From: Eubacteriaceae bacterium
GTDB taxonomy: Bacteria; Bacillota; Clostridia; Lachnospirales; Lachnospiraceae
DNA length: 64,000 nt
Direction of reading: 5' to 3'
NCBI GenBank assembly: GCA_910574015.1
Contig: CAJSYQ010000001.1
Location: 236,637-300,636, forward strand
This document shows positions 62,034 through 64,000 of the stretch, piece after piece. The stretch's first letter is position 1. Every line of letters begins with the position of its first letter. The position numbers and the translations under genes were made by a program. The notes beneath the pieces are model-generated. The model was not told the DNA's origin. It saw only the letters and a list, made by a program, of their open reading frames with translations, and did no database searches.

Positions 62034-62519
62034 ATGGAAGTCAAGATAAATAAGGAAATCCGCAACTACACGGAATCCATGTTCTTCGGGCTGTCGATGC
62101 GGCAGTTCCTGTTTTCCGTGCTTGCCTGCGGCGTGGCGGTCGGCTTGTTCTTCCTGCTCCGTGGCAGGTTCGGGACGGAAACATTGAGCTGGATGTGCAT
62201 CTTGGGGGCTTCCCCTTTTGCGGTCATGGGCTTTGTAAGGTACAACGGCATGACCGCCGAGCAGTTTGTGTGGGCGTGGATAAAGTCGCAGTTTCTGATG
62301 CCGAAGAAGATTTTGTTTGTTCCAGAGAATTTATATTACGAAGCGGTGAAGCAGGCACTGGACGCACATGAAAAAGGCTTGCCCGCCGTGCAGGATAAGA
62401 AAAAGAAAAAATGCAGGAGGGCAAGGCGCAATGCGGCAAAGGAGCGGAGAAAACAGGCTGAAAAATCCAGAAAGAAAAATAAGAAATTAAGAAAGCGTAA
62501 GGAGGTAGACTATGATTAA
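62034..62519 (+). CDS. PrgI-family (VirB3-like) protein
   Basis: A 161-residue protein starting MEVKINKEIRNYTESMFFGL. Two membrane helices follow (FLFSVLACGVAVGLFFLLRG and MCILGASPFAVMGFVRY) and then a long, highly basic tail. This is the PrgI layout, VirB3-like, found before VirB4 in Gram-positive systems. It overlaps virB4 by 8 bases. Confidence 0.9.
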   Translation: MEVKINKEIRNYTESMFFGLSMRQFLFSVLACGVAVGLFFLLRGRFGTETLSWMCILGASPFAVMGFVRYNGMTAEQFVWAWIKSQFLMPKKILFVPENLYYEAVKQALDAHEKGLPAVQDKKKKKCRRARRNAAKERRKQAEKSRKKNKKLRKRKEVDYD

Positions 62520-64000
62520 GACGCTGAAAACGCTGTTCAAGCAGGACAGGGAGAAATTCATTGTGCCAAAGTCGGTGCAGACGGTCATCCCGTTAAAGAC
62601 CATGTGGGAGGACGGCATCTTCCTTGTGGGCAGGAACAAATACGCAAAGACATTCAAGTTTGAGGACATCAACTACGCCGTGGCGAGCCGTGAGGACAAG
62701 GAAGCGATGTTCCTCGAATACTCGGAGCTTCTTAACGCCCTCGACAGCGGGGCGACCACGAAAATCACGATAAACAACCGCAGGCTCAATAAGGCGGATT
62801 TTGAGCAGACCATCTTAATCCCGATGGCGGAGGACGATTTGGATAAATACCGTAAGGAATACAACAAGATGCTGCTTGACAAGGCGACGGGGGCAAACTC
62901 CACCGTGCAGGACAAATATGTAACCGTTTCCGTCTGCAAGAAGAACATTGAGGAAGCGAGGAATTATTTTGCCCGTGTCGGGGCTGACCTTATCGGGCAT
63001 TTCAACCGCTTAGGTTCGAAGTGTACGGAACTGGATGCAAACGACAAGCTGCGTATCTTCCATGATTTTTACCGCACGGGCGAGGAAACGGCGTTCTCCT
63101 TTGACATGGCACAGACCATGCGGAAAGGTCACGATTTCAAGGACTATATCTGCCCCGACTCCTTTGAGTTCGAGAAAGATTATTTTAAGATGGGAAACCG
63201 CTACGGGCGTGTGATATTCCTCAGAGAGTACGCCGCCTATATCAAGGACAGTATGGTGGCGGAGCTTTGCGAATTAAACCGTAACATGATGCTCTCCGTG
63301 GATGTTGTTCCTGTCCCGACGGACGAAGCCGTGCGGGAGGTGGAAAACCGCCTGCTCGGTGTGGAAACCAACATCACGAACTGGCAGAGGAAACAGAACC
63401 AGAACAACAACTTTTCCGCCGTCATCCCCTACGACTTGGAGCAGCAGAGAAAAGAGAGCAAAGAGTTCCTCGACGATTTGACGACCCGTGACCAGAGGAT
63501 GATGTTTGCCGTTCTTACGATGGTGCATACCGCAGATACCAAAGAGCAGCTTGACAATGACACGGAAGCCCTGCTTACGACGGCACGGAAACATCTTTGC
63601 CAGTTTGCCGTGCTGAAGTACCAGCAGATGGACGGTCTGAACACCGCCCTGCCGTTCGGCGTGAGGAAGATTGATGCGTTGAGGACGCTGACAACGGAGA
63701 GCCTTGCCGTATTTATCCCCTTCCGTGTGCAGGAAATCTACCATAAGGACGGCGTGTATTACGGGCAGAACGTCATCAGTAAAAATATGATAATCGCCAA
63801 CCGCCGCCACCTGCTGAATGGAAATTCCTTTATCCTCGGCGTGTCTGGTGCAGGCAAGTCATTCACGGCAAAGGAGGAAATGACGAACATCATTCTGACC
63901 GACCCCAACGCCGATGTCTTGGTTATAGACCCAGAGCGAGAATATTCCCCGCTTGTAAAGGCAATGCAGGGCGAGGTCGTCCACATCTCGGCGACGAGCG
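62512..64000 (+). CDS. VirB4/TraE-family secretion ATPase (partial)
   Basis: The reading frame runs off the right edge; 496 residues are visible. The N-terminal half is the VirB4 domain, including FGVRKIDALRTLTTESLAVF. The Walker A motif is ILGVSGAGKSFTAKEE (about 445), followed by LVIDPEREYSPLVKAM. It powers the type IV secretion channel. GGAGGT precedes the ATG at 62512, and the gene overlaps prgI. The remaining C-terminal ATPase domain lies beyond the window. Confidence 0.95.
   Translation, partial: MIKTLKTLFKQDREKFIVPKSVQTVIPLKTMWEDGIFLVGRNKYAKTFKFEDINYAVASREDKEAMFLEYSELLNALDSGATTKITINNRRLNKADFEQTILIPMAEDDLDKYRKEYNKMLLDKATGANSTVQDKYVTVSVCKKNIEEARNYFARVGADLIGHFNRLGSKCTELDANDKLRIFHDFYRTGEETAFSFDMAQTMRKGHDFKDYICPDSFEFEKDYFKMGNRYGRVIFLREYAAYIKDSMVAELCELNRNMMLSVDVVPVPTDEAVREVENRLLGVETNITNWQRKQNQNNNFSAVIPYDLEQQRKESKEFLDDLTTRDQRMMFAVLTMVHTADTKEQLDNDTEALLTTARKHLCQFAVLKYQQMDGLNTALPFGVRKIDALRTLTTESLAVFIPFRVQEIYHKDGVYYGQNVISKNMIIANRRHLLNGNSFILGVSGAGKSFTAKEEMTNIILTDPNADVLVIDPEREYSPLVKAMQGEVVHISATS

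Larger units (their letters stand above)
32790..64000 (+). mobile_element. Integrative and conjugative element (left part; right end outside window)
   Basis: All genes from 32981 to the right edge are on the plus strand. They form an ICE backbone: ParA/ParB, TnpV, methyltransferase-helicase, TOPRIM primase-like protein, MobC, relaxase, PcfB, VirD4, Maff2, VirB6, PrgI and VirB4. Such sets are known from Tn1549-like and Clostridioides CTn elements. The exact left end is not visible; it lies between the glgA promoter (about 32760) and the first ICE promoter (32926), and 32790 is only an estimate. No integrase or attachment repeat is in the window. Confidence 0.85.

Overview
The window is a piece of a Clostridia chromosome, most likely a Lachnospiraceae gut anaerobe, interrupted by an integrative and conjugative element (ICE). 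The host part looks like this group because it carries the oxygen-sensitive class III ribonucleotide reductase, an iron alcohol dehydrogenase, an FeFe-hydrogenase-like receptor and strong AGGAGG ribosome sites. The ICE gene set is also typical of gut Bacillota. No species is claimed.

Bases 1-8400 (minus strand) hold housekeeping genes in transcription order: tRNA-Gly(GCC), asnS, asnA, an iron alcohol dehydrogenase, a sigma-like protein, mutY, then nrdD-nrdG. nrdD is preceded by two NrdR-box-like sites.

Bases 8434-27630 (minus strand) form a signalling island of about 19 kb. It has a complete chemotaxis-type core (MCP, CheW, CheA, CheY-like, CheB, CheR), two membrane hybrid histidine kinases with twin receiver domains, and a PAS kinase. 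It also has free-standing receiver and HPt proteins, two receiver-HD-GYP proteins (one degenerate) and an MCP fused to an FeFe-hydrogenase-like domain. No flagellar gene lies nearby. The layout suggests a phosphorelay and chemosensory network whose inputs include redox state or H2.

Bases 27737-32712 (minus strand) carry central carbon genes: gap, pgk, tpiA, and glgA upstream. A 60-bp tandem repeat derived from the pgk 3' end lies between pgk and tpiA.

From about 32.8 kb to the right edge, everything is on the plus strand and belongs to the ICE. It begins just upstream of glgA. The order is: a small regulator-like gene, parA-parB, a giant thioester/CnaB adhesin, a run of small accessory proteins with duplicated domains, a 2876-residue methyltransferase-helicase with tnpV nested in another frame, an AT-rich cargo island encoding a HEPN-like protein, a TOPRIM-type primase-like protein, a DpnD/PcfM-like protein, a candidate oriT, DUF3789, MobC, the relaxase, PcfB, an ArdC-like protein, VirD4, a Maff2/VirB2-like protein, VirB6, PrgI and the start of VirB4. 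Integrase and the right end lie outside the window.

The most notable items are the nested tnpV, the HEPN-like cargo flanked by 16-bp direct repeats, the hydrogenase-MCP fusion, the degenerate/intact HD-GYP pair, the pgk minisatellite and the candidate oriT. All identifications are from reading motifs; no database search was run.
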